A stretch of 64,000 nucleotides of DNA from Ricordea florida (taxonomy: Eukaryota > Cnidaria > Anthozoa > Corallimorpharia > Ricordeidae). The notes under the pieces were generated by a model. The model saw only the letters and a list, made by a program, of their open reading frames with translations, had not been told where the DNA came from and searched no databases. How positions within the stretch are numbered: the stretch's first letter is position 1; every line of letters begins with the position of its first letter. The stretch spans positions 23,563,891 to 23,627,890 of the forward strand of contig OX453272.1 in the NCBI GenBank assembly GCA_949710005.1, written 5' to 3'. This document shows, in pieces, positions 9,898 to 21,620 of this stretch. The translations under genes and the position numbers were made by a program.

Positions 9898-12800
9898 CAA
9901 AGACGCATCGAGAAAAAAGCTCTACACAATCAAAACCTTTCAAGAAAAGTAAAGTATAAGGAGACGTTAACCCAGAGACCAGATCAAGTGTCGGCTAATG
10001 GCGGTTTCACGTACAAGGCTCCAAGAGGAACAAATGTCTGACTGACATGAGGTCGATTCTATGAGTTCTTTATGCGAACTGGTCAAAACTGTAAGTGAAA
10101 CTGAATGTTGCTGGTTGCTTAACATCTTATGCCACCAAATGCTCTAATTGGGAAACTTTTTACAGCAAACCATAATAAGACATAAATAACAGTGGAGTAC
10201 TTAACAGTGACCAATTGCAATCGTAATATATGTAATTAACAATATGAAATTGCTCTAGCTTAAATGGGCAATATGAATGATCCCATGTAGATCAGCAGCA
10301 AGTACCGGTCGTTTTTGCTAGGTCAGTGAGTAATGCGAAAAAAACATTGAATATTTCGGTCTGAAAATTCGGAAATAATTGGACGATGTCTCAGGAATGA
10401 ATATAGTAACATGTCATGTACCAATTAAACCTGCTGCAGACTGGGCAATACTTCCATGAAACCATTTTAATCTTTGAGGTTTCTTTGGTATTCCCAGTGT
10501 GATGCCGGGGGAGGACTGAGAAGTGCGTGTTACTACACTCTTTAGTTTGATTCGTTTTTACACTTTTCGCCATATCGAGGAATCTGTTTGAGGATTTGAT
10601 TTTAGAGAAAACTCGCGTTACAGGGTTGACGAAGTGGGAGAGAGGCTGGCAGGGAGGTGGCACTCAACATACTAAGAACTGGGTCTGAATGGGGTTTAAT
10701 GTTTGATGGTATTTTCCCATAATTTTTAGTGTTTGCTGTCAAATTGGTCAATTTTTTAATGTTTACTGTTTGCGAAGTGTTCGGGGGATTCTTTGGACAT
10801 CTTCGGCAATGGTCGGACCTCTTCGTCAGTCTTCGGAAATCTAAAGAAATAATCCGGAATTCACGTAAAATGGCCAAAAACTCCTTGATATACTAAACAA
10901 AATGATATTGGCCTTTTTGGAGCAATTTTTGCTTCTTTCTGGAAAAAAATAACTGTTTTATAGAATTTTTTAATGTTAGTGTTAAAATGCCTAAAATTTA
11001 ACTGTTTCATTTTACAAAGCCAAAAAATATCGAGGTACACCCATTCAGACCCTCTTACCCGTTTTGTAGTTTCATGCATTCTCGCTCTAACTTCATTACG
11101 CAGAAGGGTAGAACCTTCGAGCAGTGCAATGTGACAGTTCAAAATAATAAAAGCTCCTTTAAGATACTGTCCCACTGTTTGCTTTACTTAACAATGCTTC
11201 GCAGCTGAATTTAATTTGACCAGGTGGAAAAACTTTGCAGCATGGGCACTTAGATGAAAACAAAAAAATAATAAATATGACTAGACGTAAAGATACGTGA
11301 ACTCGGACTTCCTCGGTAGGAGAGGCTGTCATGCATTCTTGTACCTAGAAATTACTAAGCTTTCCGACGAAGAGTCAGTCGAGGGCTCTGGTAAGAGACA
11401 AATCGGAAGACCCAACACAGGGAGTTCCTACAAGAATGAACGGCTTTTTGTGCCTGCTTGAAGTGTGGTTTGTCTCTTTCTTACCCAAATTTAGCTAAAT
11501 TGAAGCAGGAATTTGAAGCTATTCCAGAAATGTCCCCTTCCCTTCCAAAGAAGACGACAAGGGAGGAATTTTCGGCTGACAGATCGAGTCAACACATTAA
11601 CGATTTTCTCAAATTGTCTGCCAATAAATGACGTCCCATCGCTTTCCGATTCGCCAAGGCAATAGAGAGATATATTTCAATGTTCTATGAACCAAAGAAC
11701 GTACGAACAAATTGTTTTACAGAGGCTAGCGACCAAATTAGAGATTAGAATCCGCAATAAATGGCCGTAATGATACGCCGACGCACAAAATTTGAACCGG
11801 AAACTGACCGTTAGTGCTGGCTAAACCTGAACGGACTGAAGGACGCAAGGTCAAGAATATGAAGAACACAAGCCTACGAAAAGTGAGCAACGAAAAAATG
11901 TACTTCGAAATGTTGAAAGCGACACTCAAACTACCCACAAACGCAATTCAAAGAGACTTAACTTTATGTGCAAATGTAAAACACTGACTGAATCAAATGC
12001 CAGACTGGAAATTTACAAAAGCTGGCTAGCAGAATCACAAGGTTTGTGGGTCGATTGTGGAGAAGATAATGCATTATCGTGCAAGATCGACGTCTCCTTT
12101 TTAAATTTAAGGTGAACTTGCCTTGTTATATTACGGTTGTCTTCTAACACCGAATAGCTATGTACTTCGAGGTGCGGTTAATGTTATTCATCTCACAATG
12201 TTACGTTAGTCTATTTTGAGAGATCGATACCCAACATGTTTACATTTTATTGTTGTGTGTATACTCTGTGATATATTTGGAAATGCTTCTGGGGCAATGT
12301 ACCTTAATACATTTCAAAACACGCTGCTACAACGTCCTTCATTATTGTTTGTTTACATGGTTTCTGTGAAGTTGTAATTTCGATAATTTGTTATTAGACG
12401 AAACGCCACAGTTCTGTTGTGTACCACAAGACTGAATGAACACGCATGCGCTGTAAACACTTGGGCAATTTGTGACTAAACGCGGAGAAAAATAACCAAG
12501 ACGAATTAATAGCTCGGGCATTCCTTTGGAAGCAGCCCGAGTAATAAATAACCAGTACCTCAATAAAATACCATCTGTTTATGTAACACCAGTTCTTGAT
12601 ATTCAAATTACGTGTGGTGTATAAGATTCCACAATCTCATTGGCTAAGTTCAGTGCGTTTCGGTTATTGCTTAAGCTAAGAGGTACAGTCTGATTAAAGT
12701 GACAAAAACAACTGCGATAATTACTGAACAAGAAAATCGGCAGGGCGTGCCGCGTCCTATCCATGATTTTCGAACATTCCAAGCTAATTTATTTTTTGAG

Positions 12801-13267
12801 AACCAACTCAACCACCAGTAGATGGATAAACCCAGAGGAACATGACTTAAATTTCTAGAAATGTTCCAGTTTATTGGGCTGCCATATCACTGTTCTTTTG
12901 TTTTTACCTTTAAGGGCATTACCGTTTTGTTCTTTGCTTGGCTGTGTAGACTAGTACCGTAGAGCATTAATACATTTCAACGTACCAGGTCCTGAAAGCT
13001 ATGTTATGATTGCAGTATTTACAGCGAATTACAGCTTTGTTGGTTTTTTTTTATAGTTAGCAGTACAATTAAACTTACTTGTTAGACTGACTTGTATGCT
13101 GGAAAAGTCGCGTAGACCTAGACCTAAATATAGAGCTCCGGGTCCATAAATTTCCCGGCTCTTTACAGAAAATGGCCCGAAGGGCTAGTGGGTAGGAACG
13201 CAACATAAATTTGTCAACCTCTCAGCAACAGATTCCATGATCCACGTTCGCTTTTAGCAGTTTCTGG
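9898..13267. other. intergenic stretch between GPCR and JmjC gene, no supported gene
   Basis: Several short frames occur, but none has domain-like sequence or paired splice signals. The right part (about 12.9-13.27 kb) is expected to hold the 3' untranslated region of the minus-strand JmjC gene that ends at 13268. Confidence 0.5.
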
Positions 13268-16200
13268 CTACTCAATGCTTGCGCTTTTTCCGAAAAAGAA
13301 ATCCTTCAGATTTTGCAGCTTTCTCGACGCTTCCTCGGCTTCGGTGAGTCCATCTCCTTCCATGGGAGCTTCGAATTCATAGTCTTGCTCCACAAAGTAC
13401 TGTGGGTAATCCCTGGAATACAGTTCTCGTAATTGTTCGAACGTTTTACCGATGAATCCGCCATCGCTGTCTGCTTGTTCTCTCAACTCCGTCAGACAAA
13501 TTCGTAAGCTGTGATTGATGAACGAAATAGAATTTAGAAAGCTGAGACGTAACATGTTTCAGGGCAAGGGGCTCTTAAATGAACCTGGCCCTGGAATTAT
13601 CCTTTATTCATTTGTCTTGCACATGCCCCTGCTTCAGTTGTCATTTTAATCATTACTAAGGGATCATGTCGGGCTCAGTGTGGAAAAAATGGGGTCATTT
13701 CAAGGCCGGGGATCGTTTCCTGGTCGCTTTGGGGATTATTTCAGGGCTGGGGATCATATCAGAACTGGCGATCATTTCAGGGCTAAGGTCATTCCAGGAT
13801 TGGAGGTCATTTCAGGGCAAGAGTCATTTTAGGGGTGGGATCATGTTAGGGCTGGAGTTGTTTCAGGGTTGAGGATACTTTCAGGGCTTCGGATCATTTC
13901 AGGGTTGGGGATCATTTCAGGGCTGGGGATCATTTCAGGGTTGGGGATCATTTCGGGGCTGGGATCATTTAGGGCTGGAGATCATTTCAGGGCTGGGGAT
14001 CTTTTCAGGGTTGGGGATCATTTCAGGGCTGGGATCATTTAGGGCTGGAGATCATTTCAGGGTTGGGGATCTTTTCAGGGTTGGGGATCATTTCAGGGTT
14101 GGGGATCATTTCAGGGTTGGGGATCATTTTAGGGTTGGGGATCATTTTAGGGTTGGGGATCATTTCAGGGTTGGGAATCATTTCAGGGCTGGGATCATTC
14201 AGGGCTGGAGATCATTTCAGGGCTGGGGATCTTTTCAGGGTTGGGGATCATTTCAGGGCTGGGGATCATTTCAGGGTTGGGGATCATTTTAGGGTTGGGC
14301 ATCATTTTAGGGTTGGGGATCATTTCAGGGTTGGGAATAATTTCAGGGCTGGGATCATTCAGGGCTGGAGATCATTTCAGGGCTGGGGATTACTTCAAGG
14401 CGGGAATCATTTTAAGATCGATGTTACAATTTGGGTGCCATGTTAGGTCCGGGATCATTTAGGGGCATGTACAGGTTCGCCTTGCCTAATAAAGTGGCAA
14501 TTTGCGCGCGTCAAAAGATTCACGTAAATTGGCAACCTGCAAACATCGAAACAGTCCACGTGTAACTAATTAACAACTTTACTAGTATGTCGATGATTCT
14601 CCTTTTCAAGACGAAGATAGAAGAACAAACCTCAAACAAAGTATACAGCACCTTCACTTGTGTACATTTTTTTTTTTTTACCCCGGCTTCGATTCCTGAA
14701 ATGAATGTATTTCGCGGGCCGTTTATATGAATCTAATCTTTCTAGCTGTAGAATAGTCCGAACTAAAGTAATAACCCAATGAACGACTTTGATTTCTTTA
14801 TGGGTCCATTTTTTCTGAAACTTTGCTAGCCGCAAAGGGCGGCGTAAACCTTATTGCAAGTATGACGAATGGGTAAAGCTGTAAGCGTGACTACGTGACA
14901 ATAGTTTGTGACTCTACCTACCTGTACTTGTTACAAAAGTTTTGCGTGACGCTCACGGTGTTTTCAAGATTTAGCACGCTATGCCACCATCCGCTAGGAA
15001 TGTAAACAATATCACCCGGCTTCTGAACACACTCTATAGGAAGGTTACTTTTCTGTAACAAAAATAACATATGCAATCCTTTTCAATGTCAAATTAAAGG
15101 GAAGCACACGTGTCTCCAAGGTGACCAGGACCTTCACCCTAGGAGAACGCCATAACTGGGCCTCTTGCTCTACCTTCCAAGTTTAACGCTCAGTTATAAT
15201 TTCAGTAAGTGATTTGTAGCACTTAAATTTACACTTGGAGCTTATTGGATGTTTTACCGTAATCCCAGCATCATATCGCCGGTTGGTACCCATTTATACA
15301 CCTGGACGGAGAAATAAAGCGTGGAGTTAAGTACCTTGTCTGATCTAAGGAAACAACACATGCAGTGCCAAACCCGGAACCTGTAACCATTGTGCCTTCA
15401 CACTTACCAAGTATGGTCGAGTGTAAATCCACCAATAGAAAGCGTCCTCCGCTTCGTAATCTCTCCTTTGGTAAAAGTTCGCTTTTACACCTGTGGCAGC
15501 AAAGCAGCCAAGCAAATTAGGTGATAAGCAGCTGAAGCGGGTTTTCAGTTGACTATATCAAATTTATTTGTAATGCACAAGAGAAAGACAATGGAAATAA
15601 AGAACCGTGAGAGATTTGGTATCATCCTTATTTTCTTACGTTTGAATCATTTCCTTTGTACATGCCTTTCATTGGATATCAAACGCCTCGAATTCCCTCA
15701 AGGAAGACGTCTTAGTGTTTCATTTGTGATGAACACTTTATCTCGTGTTTGATATATTCCGTCAAACCCAAATTACTTAGTTATATGTATTAGCCAATCA
15801 CAACTGATCACAACTGATGCTCACTGACACAAGGAACCAATCAGGACATCAGCACACTTTTTAACGCTGGCAGCGGTTATCGCACGGAACGTAACAAGGT
15901 CAACAATGCCAAATGGTTAATTACAAACGTTGTCAAGTGGTAGACTTGAAGTCAGGTCCTCCAGTTTGCAAGTCCAGTAATCAAATGGTTCGAACACATT
16001 TCCTCTAATTTTCTAATTTTAGAATTTCAGAATCTGCAAAAGGCATGGCCCTCACTGCAGATCCCTTCTTGTAAAATCCGTCAATAGACTGTGTAGCTTG
16101 GTCCTGTTGCCAAAATCTCGATACGCCCTGTCGACAACCATACTCTTTTTTAAGGTGGTATTTAACCCTAAGATTCGAATGAAACCTCAAAAGTTGGGAA

Positions 16201-19200
16201 GAAAATAATATTGTTTTCCAACAGGGAGGTGTCTGTGTTCAATAGTTTGATACCCTGATTTTGTTTTTCGAATCACGCCACTGATTTGCAATTAAGACTG
16301 TGGTCACCGAACTGAATTCTTACCCGGGACATGATCCACGGACGGTGGGTACATTCCCCAAAGTTTTGCTCCTTGAATGAGTGCCAACCATCCCGTGGTG
16401 TTCGCTGGATCTACATGCCATCCTGAACCGCTTCGTTTGGCTGCCATGATGATCCAACGCCAGTCCAACCGCAGCGATTCGTCCAACCCGGTCAAAAAGT
16501 CATCCGATTCAGAAAAAATATCGGGCACCGTATAGTCCTATGATGTAGGTCAATTATGAATTTGCAACAGCAACGTAACATACTTTTCTCGGTTTTGATT
16601 GGCTATCAAAGCGATACCGATATTAAAAGTTACAGACCCACGGCGCTGTCGAGGCCATATCCCCCTTTTAGTATTTTTCACTCTGTATAAGATTTTGGAG
16701 CGTGAAACCATTTCCTGAATGATCTCAGGAATAAGATAGAATAATGAGCTTCCTGAGTTTGAATATTGTGAAAAACATGAGTTAAGTTCTGGCAGTCTTA
16801 ACGGCAAATGTCTGATAGAAGTTTTTAGTAACAGAGAAGCGGAAAGATTGACTGTTCATATGTTACGGTTGCACGTTGTCGACGTCAAAACAGTTCTTTT
16901 CAGAGCTAAATATAGGATTTAAGTCAACAAACGACTGTTGATGAATCCCTTTGGTTGAAACCATGTTCACAAAATGGTGTGCTCTGTTTTGGGACAGTAT
17001 GCTACGTAAATACTGTAACGGTGTACGTAGTTTGGTACGGCTCGTTACAGTTAAACCATTACTCACTAAAATCAAGGTGAATAGTGGCAGAATATTTCGC
17101 AACCGAGTCAGGAGCTCCTGGCGAGGTAAGAATTTCTAAAGCCACTATTCACCGAGACTAAGGAGAATAATTGCTTTAGAATATACAAGTGAAGCAAGCT
17201 CAAGGACCTCTCTTGGAAACAGCTGTAAATTGAGAATTGACGCCGGCCATTTTTGGTTTTCCTCGACCGTGACCAAAACTCACTTGACGGTTTAGAATTT
17301 CCCGGAATTCCCGGGATTATTCACCTCGCAAGAGGTGAGTAGTGTTGAACATCCCAAGACAGTGATCCAGTCAGAGTACTCAAAATGCTAAGGTTACTGA
17401 ATCGGTGAATGTTAACAGGGTATAACTTTCCTTGCACCCAAGGCCGCGCGCTGTGCGAGACCTCCACTCACCTCACGAAGTACTGGATAAAAATCAAACA
17501 CTTCTGACATGAAGACTGACCACGGAGATGTGTCGTTCATCGCTCTCTCATTCAAGTACCATACGTATCTCGACAGTGGAATTGATTGCGTTCTCTGACC
17601 GATTAAGACACCTTCATCGATTCTGGGGTCGTGTTGAAACACCTCAAACCTCCACTTATTCATCGCTTTCCATTGATCCATCATACCACTAACGATGCAT
17701 GCTTGAGCTGAAGAAAAATTCGAAAAGTATGTAGCTGTACATGCCTTGATACAATGTACCTTATTGTTAATTATTTTTACTTGATTTTTATTCGCGGGAC
17801 TTCGATTTCACGATTTTCGCTAGTTTAAAAAAAATCGCTAAATAAAAGTCCCGCGAAAAGAAGTTACAACGAAAATTGAGCGCGCGAAATTCAATCCCCT
17901 GCTATATGATTCCTTTTTGAAAAAGTCAATTTTAAAGAGGAATCATTTGAAGAAGTCATTGATTATGTCCTTCAGCTGTGAGCGCAATTCGACAGTGTCA
18001 TGTTCTCTTACACAGATCTGCTTCGTTGCAAAAGAACATGTCAAACTCTTCAGTGTTTTCTTGTTATATCGGTTTGTTCAGTGCAATTAATGGAAACTAT
18101 GAAAAATTAAAATCAGTAGTGCCAATTCTCAGACTAATTATTTGCTAAGGGAGATTAGTATTTTGACAATTTTTGCAAAATTTAGTCCCTTCTGGTTCCC
18201 TGATAAGGCTTTTTTAAAGATATCGCTAAATTTAATTCCCGCCAAAAATGCCCGTTCCATTTTCGCGAAATTTATGTCTCGCGGCAATAAACAACAATAC
18301 GATATAAAGGAGTTAGTCTCTGAGGAACCGGTCATTTATTAGAGGAGGTGGGGGAGGGGGTTGGACTGGTGCATTTTAATTTTCCTATGCATAATTTCCC
18401 GTGGGCCTGTTCTTGTCACTGCATAACATAATGTGGCCCACTTCGAGTCTGTACATGAAATAAAACGACCCGCCCTCAACCACAGAAACAGTTTTAATAC
18501 AACTTAAATAAAACTGTAATAAAAGTAAATGATCATCGCAGTTATGTACACAACTTAAGCAGCTGTGAATTTTAAAGCCTGAAAAAAAAACTTAGGCCTA
18601 AACGGGATTCGAACCCATGACCTCTGCGATATTGGAGCAGTGCTCTACCAACTGAGCTATCAAGCCAACTGGGAGCTGGTCATATTGTCAGTTCGATATA
18701 TACCCGTAGATGAAGAAGAATGATGCAAATGAATATATGAAAGACCATGTATTTGAACTGCGGATTAATATGTAATAACATTAAATGATCATCGAACTAT
18801 TTAAAGCAAATAGCGAGTAGCCCTCCACCCAGATCTAGTAGTTGAAACTTGGAATGCACAAAAATACATGACCACTCAAAAATGGTTGCAGAATTCTATG
18901 TAGCCCCCCTTTTTAGGTGCACAAAAAGGTATGACCCCCACCCTGTTTGCACCAGCCAATACCCCTCCTCTAATAAATGACCGATCCCTAAAGAAACTGG
19001 TTCTGCGTCGTTTGGAAATTAGAACACACACACAAAAAAAATGATTTATCAATCGAGTTGATAAATGTAAGTTGTAACATCCTAAGATACAGGAAAGCTG
19101 TCACCACCACAGTCCAAAGATTTCAATAACTAAATGATAAAATTGAACGCATGGGCGTGTATAAAAAAAATACGTGACACGAGATTTACTGACTCAGCGC

Positions 19201-21620
19201 ATTTCACAACAACAAATCTTGGTCACGCACAGTGAACTTACCGTGGTAGACTTGTTAGACCCTGGAACCGCAGAGCAATTTATAACAGTCCAATAAACTG
19301 ACTCCCACAGCACAGTAGAGTTTTGCTTGAACACCTGGTCCTCAAGTTGCAAGTCACGTTGTGGTCTTGTAAGTTAGTCTGCTGGAGTCAACTTTGGAAT
19401 GCCACGGTTCGAGCAGAAACAGTGCCTTTTTTAATATCTCCCCAACACTATTTTATTTTAAATCAAGTTTTTATGATACTGACCTACGTATTGCTTAGTG
19501 CAAGAAAAATTTAAACCTTCCGCCGCCAATATCTACCCTTTCCAATTTCCTTTCTACTGGGTAGAAATTCATTAAAACCAACATACCTGGCCCCATGCAC
19601 TTGTTTATAAACTCATCCTTGGTTGGTCTATGGATTCTTGGTATAGTGCACTGTGTTTCGTTTACTGGCCAAACGTCCTGGACATCAAGTTTCCTCAAGT
19701 GATCTTCCAGAGCGTCTATGTGCGCTTGATACCGTTTTTCATGAGGTTCAAGCTTGTCGTCACTGTTATCTGTGCGACGACCATAGCAGAGAAATGCATG
19801 AGGATTCATAATGGGCTATTACCTAGCCTGCTGGGTCAAGAGAGCGGGATATTTCCCGTATGGTGTAGCAGCTATTGTAAAAGAGCGATGACGAGAGAGG
19901 AGAAATAAGAGACTACCATGGGCTATTTGTATCTGTCTTGCCCGGCTAAGTTGTCGGGATACTACCCGCGGTGGTTTAACAGCTCTCGAATTAAGAGAGC
20001 GATGACCTTACTGGAGAAATTAGAGGTCAGTGTAAGTCATTTACCTATAGCTTTGCCGGGGCCGGCAAGATGGCACAATATTACCCTAGATCTGCATAAT
20101 TCTCCATATCGTACGCAAGCTGTTCTATTTTTCATTTAAAGTATTTCAAAGTGATTAATTTTCAACTTCAGTGTGGTATTGTCACTTGACTTTGCCAATG
20201 TAACGAACTTGGGATGATTTTGAATGTTCTTATGGAGAATATATACTCCAAATATCAAGGCGGATTGACCTCAATCCTTGAAATAAGAGGACGATCAGCT
20301 TAGATAGTACATAAGTCATCTTGCTAGGTAACAGGAATTAGAAGCCACCTTTAGGCCAAGTCAAGAACGGAGAAATATTATAAATAGACAGAAATGACTA
20401 TTGTTGTGTAATTTCACGGAAAATCGTGACTTACGTTTTCTTTGATGACCTTCGACTTGAAACACCTCGCTCTTTCTACACAGCAGTCTTTCTTCTTGAG
20501 CAAATCCACAGACCTCCACCGTGTACTCTCCAGTGTCCAGCTCGTCCGGCACAACAGCCTGCTTCTTGAAAATGGTCTTTCCTCCGCTTTTTTCTGGAAA
20601 AAGTATGTCCGCTGGATAACTGTGGATCATTTTTCCATGTAAGTCGTGCAGTGTCACTACCCAGCTGTCCACTTTTTTCCCAGTATAAGAGAAGACCACT
20701 TTACGAGTTTTACCATTTGCTATCCACAGACTCGTTCCCTTTGGCTGTAATATTTCCATGGAGCTATGCACGATGGCTACAGCTTAAAAAATTAACAAAG
20801 GCGTTAAAAAAGTCAGTGTTATAAAATGAAAGGCATTGGATGATTTTGAGGGGTAATGATCATGACATTCAAGTGAAGCTCAAAGCGGTAACCTGAGACC
20901 CTAGGCTTAGACTGCACATAGAATGGGTACGTCGCTACACGTACTTGAATTAGTTTAACTCTTTCTTAACGCGGCATCAGGTATATTTGTCCAGGTCACA
21001 TATTTTCAGATTAGCGTAATCATGTTATTGCTCACTAACTGTGCTTACTTACGTCACCGTCATTAGTATAGAAGAATAAGGGCCGGGAACTCTTTAAGGG
21101 GAGCAGGGTTGGCGCAGTGTTGGGGAGCAGGGTTGGCTCAGTGGTGAGAGCGCTCGCCTTCTACCAATGTGGTCCGGGTTCGATTCCCGGCCCCGGCGTC
21201 ATATGTGGGCGAGGTTTGCTGGTTCTCTATTCCGAGAGGTTTTCCTCGGGTACTCCGGGCTTCCCCTCTTCACAAAACCAACATTTGATTTGATTTGATT
21301 GATATAATTTAATTTACTATGATTTGATTTGATTTAATTTGTGCTTTACAGCGTCCCCAATTAGTACGTCAGTGCTAGATACAGTTGACACTCAAATAAA
21401 GGTTATTATTATTCTTATTATTATTTGTAGCATTGCAGGCTGTAGCGAATTAATATGTTCCCTGACTAGAATCTGCTACCCACAATATCATTATTGTACG
21501 TACAACCAGGAGCCCATGACCATGGTCATGGGCTCCTGGTACAACTGTATTTTAGTTAATAAGTATATACTTACATAGGAAAAGAAACAGCGCGCATATC
21601 AAAACGGGTGAAGTTGACAT
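13268..21620 (-). CDS. secreted/ER JmjC-domain (cupin_8-type) 2-oxoglutarate oxygenase
   Basis: Eight exons join in phase to give 493 residues. Exons, minus strand: 21575-21620, 20435-20782, 19587-19769, 17472-17707, 16324-16537, 15408-15490, 14922-15052, 13268-13508. All introns are GT-AG. Residues 1-22 form a signal peptide (MSTSPVLICALFLFL core). About 25-128 look like an immunoglobulin/fibronectin-type beta-sandwich (SWVVTLHDLHGK, LDTGEYTVEVCGF). About 165-415 form the JmjC barrel. Iron ligands: H312 and D314 in GWHVDP, and H394 in GWWHSVLN; K329 in GAKLW is a likely 2-oxoglutarate contact. Known for the family: hydroxylation of protein side chains or demethylation. Inferred: a lumenal or secreted hydroxylase, because the signal peptide argues against a nuclear role. 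There is no KDEL-type tail; the C-terminus is FFFGKSASIE. Substrate unknown. The exon 2 acceptor could be 4-6 nt further in without changing frame. Confidence 0.92.
13690..14470. repeat. 18-bp minisatellite in intron 7 of the JmjC gene
   Basis: Roughly forty tandem copies of GGGTTGGGGATCATTTCA, with variants GGGCTGGGGATCATTTCA and a few 16- or 17-bp units. Because 18 is a multiple of three, all plus-strand frames stay open over long stretches and give GDHFRV- or GIISGL-type repeat peptides. These are not genes. Higher-order repetition is visible: blocks of about 170 bp recur around 13980-14180 and 14200-14370. Confidence 0.95.
18323..18990. mobile_element. MITE-like element with G-rich terminal inverted repeats
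   Basis: The left end reads GGAACCGGTCATTTATTAGA, followed by GGAGG and poly-G. The right end reads CTCCTCTAATAAATGACCGA followed by TCCC. The arms also share CTGGTGCA / TGCACCAG further in. The interior carries a tRNA-like unit (18594-18666). It lies in intron 3 of the JmjC gene. The two elements at 23302-23534 and 30375-30680 have related ends. Confidence 0.65.
18594..18666 (-). tRNA. tRNA-like sequence (copy 1), probably repeat-embedded
   Basis: 73 nt fold as a cloverleaf: acceptor GGCTTGA with TTAGGCC (G-U allowed), D-arm GCTCAGTTGGTAGAGC, T-arm ATGGG-TTCGAAT-CCCGT. Internal promoter boxes A and B are intact. The anticodon loop is CCAATAT, with C instead of the near-universal U at position 33 and a closing T-C mismatch. 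The predicted anticodon AAT therefore differs from the other two copies. CCA is not encoded. The flanks match the tandem units near 51 kb, so this is a dispersed repeat copy rather than a proven decoding tRNA. Confidence 0.55.
19850..20035. repeat. imperfect direct duplication of about 100 bp
   Basis: Two diverged neighbouring copies share CGGGATA-T-CCCG, followed by a GGTGTAGCAGCT/GGTTTAACAGCT block, AGAGCGATGAC and GGAGAAAT. The first copy is near 19850-19910 and the second near 19955-20030. It lies in intron 2 of the JmjC gene. Confidence 0.5.
21097..21425 (+). mobile_element. tRNA-derived SINE, copy 1
   Basis: The head resembles a tRNA: box A TGGCTCAGTGGTGAGAGCG and box B GGTTCGATTCC, preceded by a short repeated GGGGAGCAGGGTTGGC. 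A non-tRNA body follows (GGCGTCATATGTGGGC, ACCAACATTTGATTTGATTT). The 3' end is TTGACACTCAAATAAA then TTATTATT repeats. It lies in intron 1 of the JmjC gene, opposite to transcription. A second copy is at 37238-37565. Confidence 0.85.
21505..21540. repeat. perfect 36-bp palindrome without spacer
   Basis: The left arm ACCAGGAGCCCATGACCA is followed at once by its exact reverse complement, with the centre between 21522 and 21523. There is no loop and no mismatch. It lies 35 bp beyond the donor of exon 1 of the JmjC gene, inside intron 1. Confidence 0.97.

Noticed and set aside
13666..14462. Overlapping ORFs of 68-127 codons with six-residue peptide repeats
   Set aside because: Generated by the 18-bp minisatellite inside a JmjC-gene intron; no start context, splice support or non-repeat domain.
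13690..14470. CRISPR array
   Set aside because: Units are directly adjacent with no unique spacers, and the DNA is eukaryotic.
18594..18666. Functional tRNA gene call
   Set aside because: C33, a broken anticodon stem and embedding in a dispersed repeat argue against a decoding tRNA; kept only as tRNA-like.
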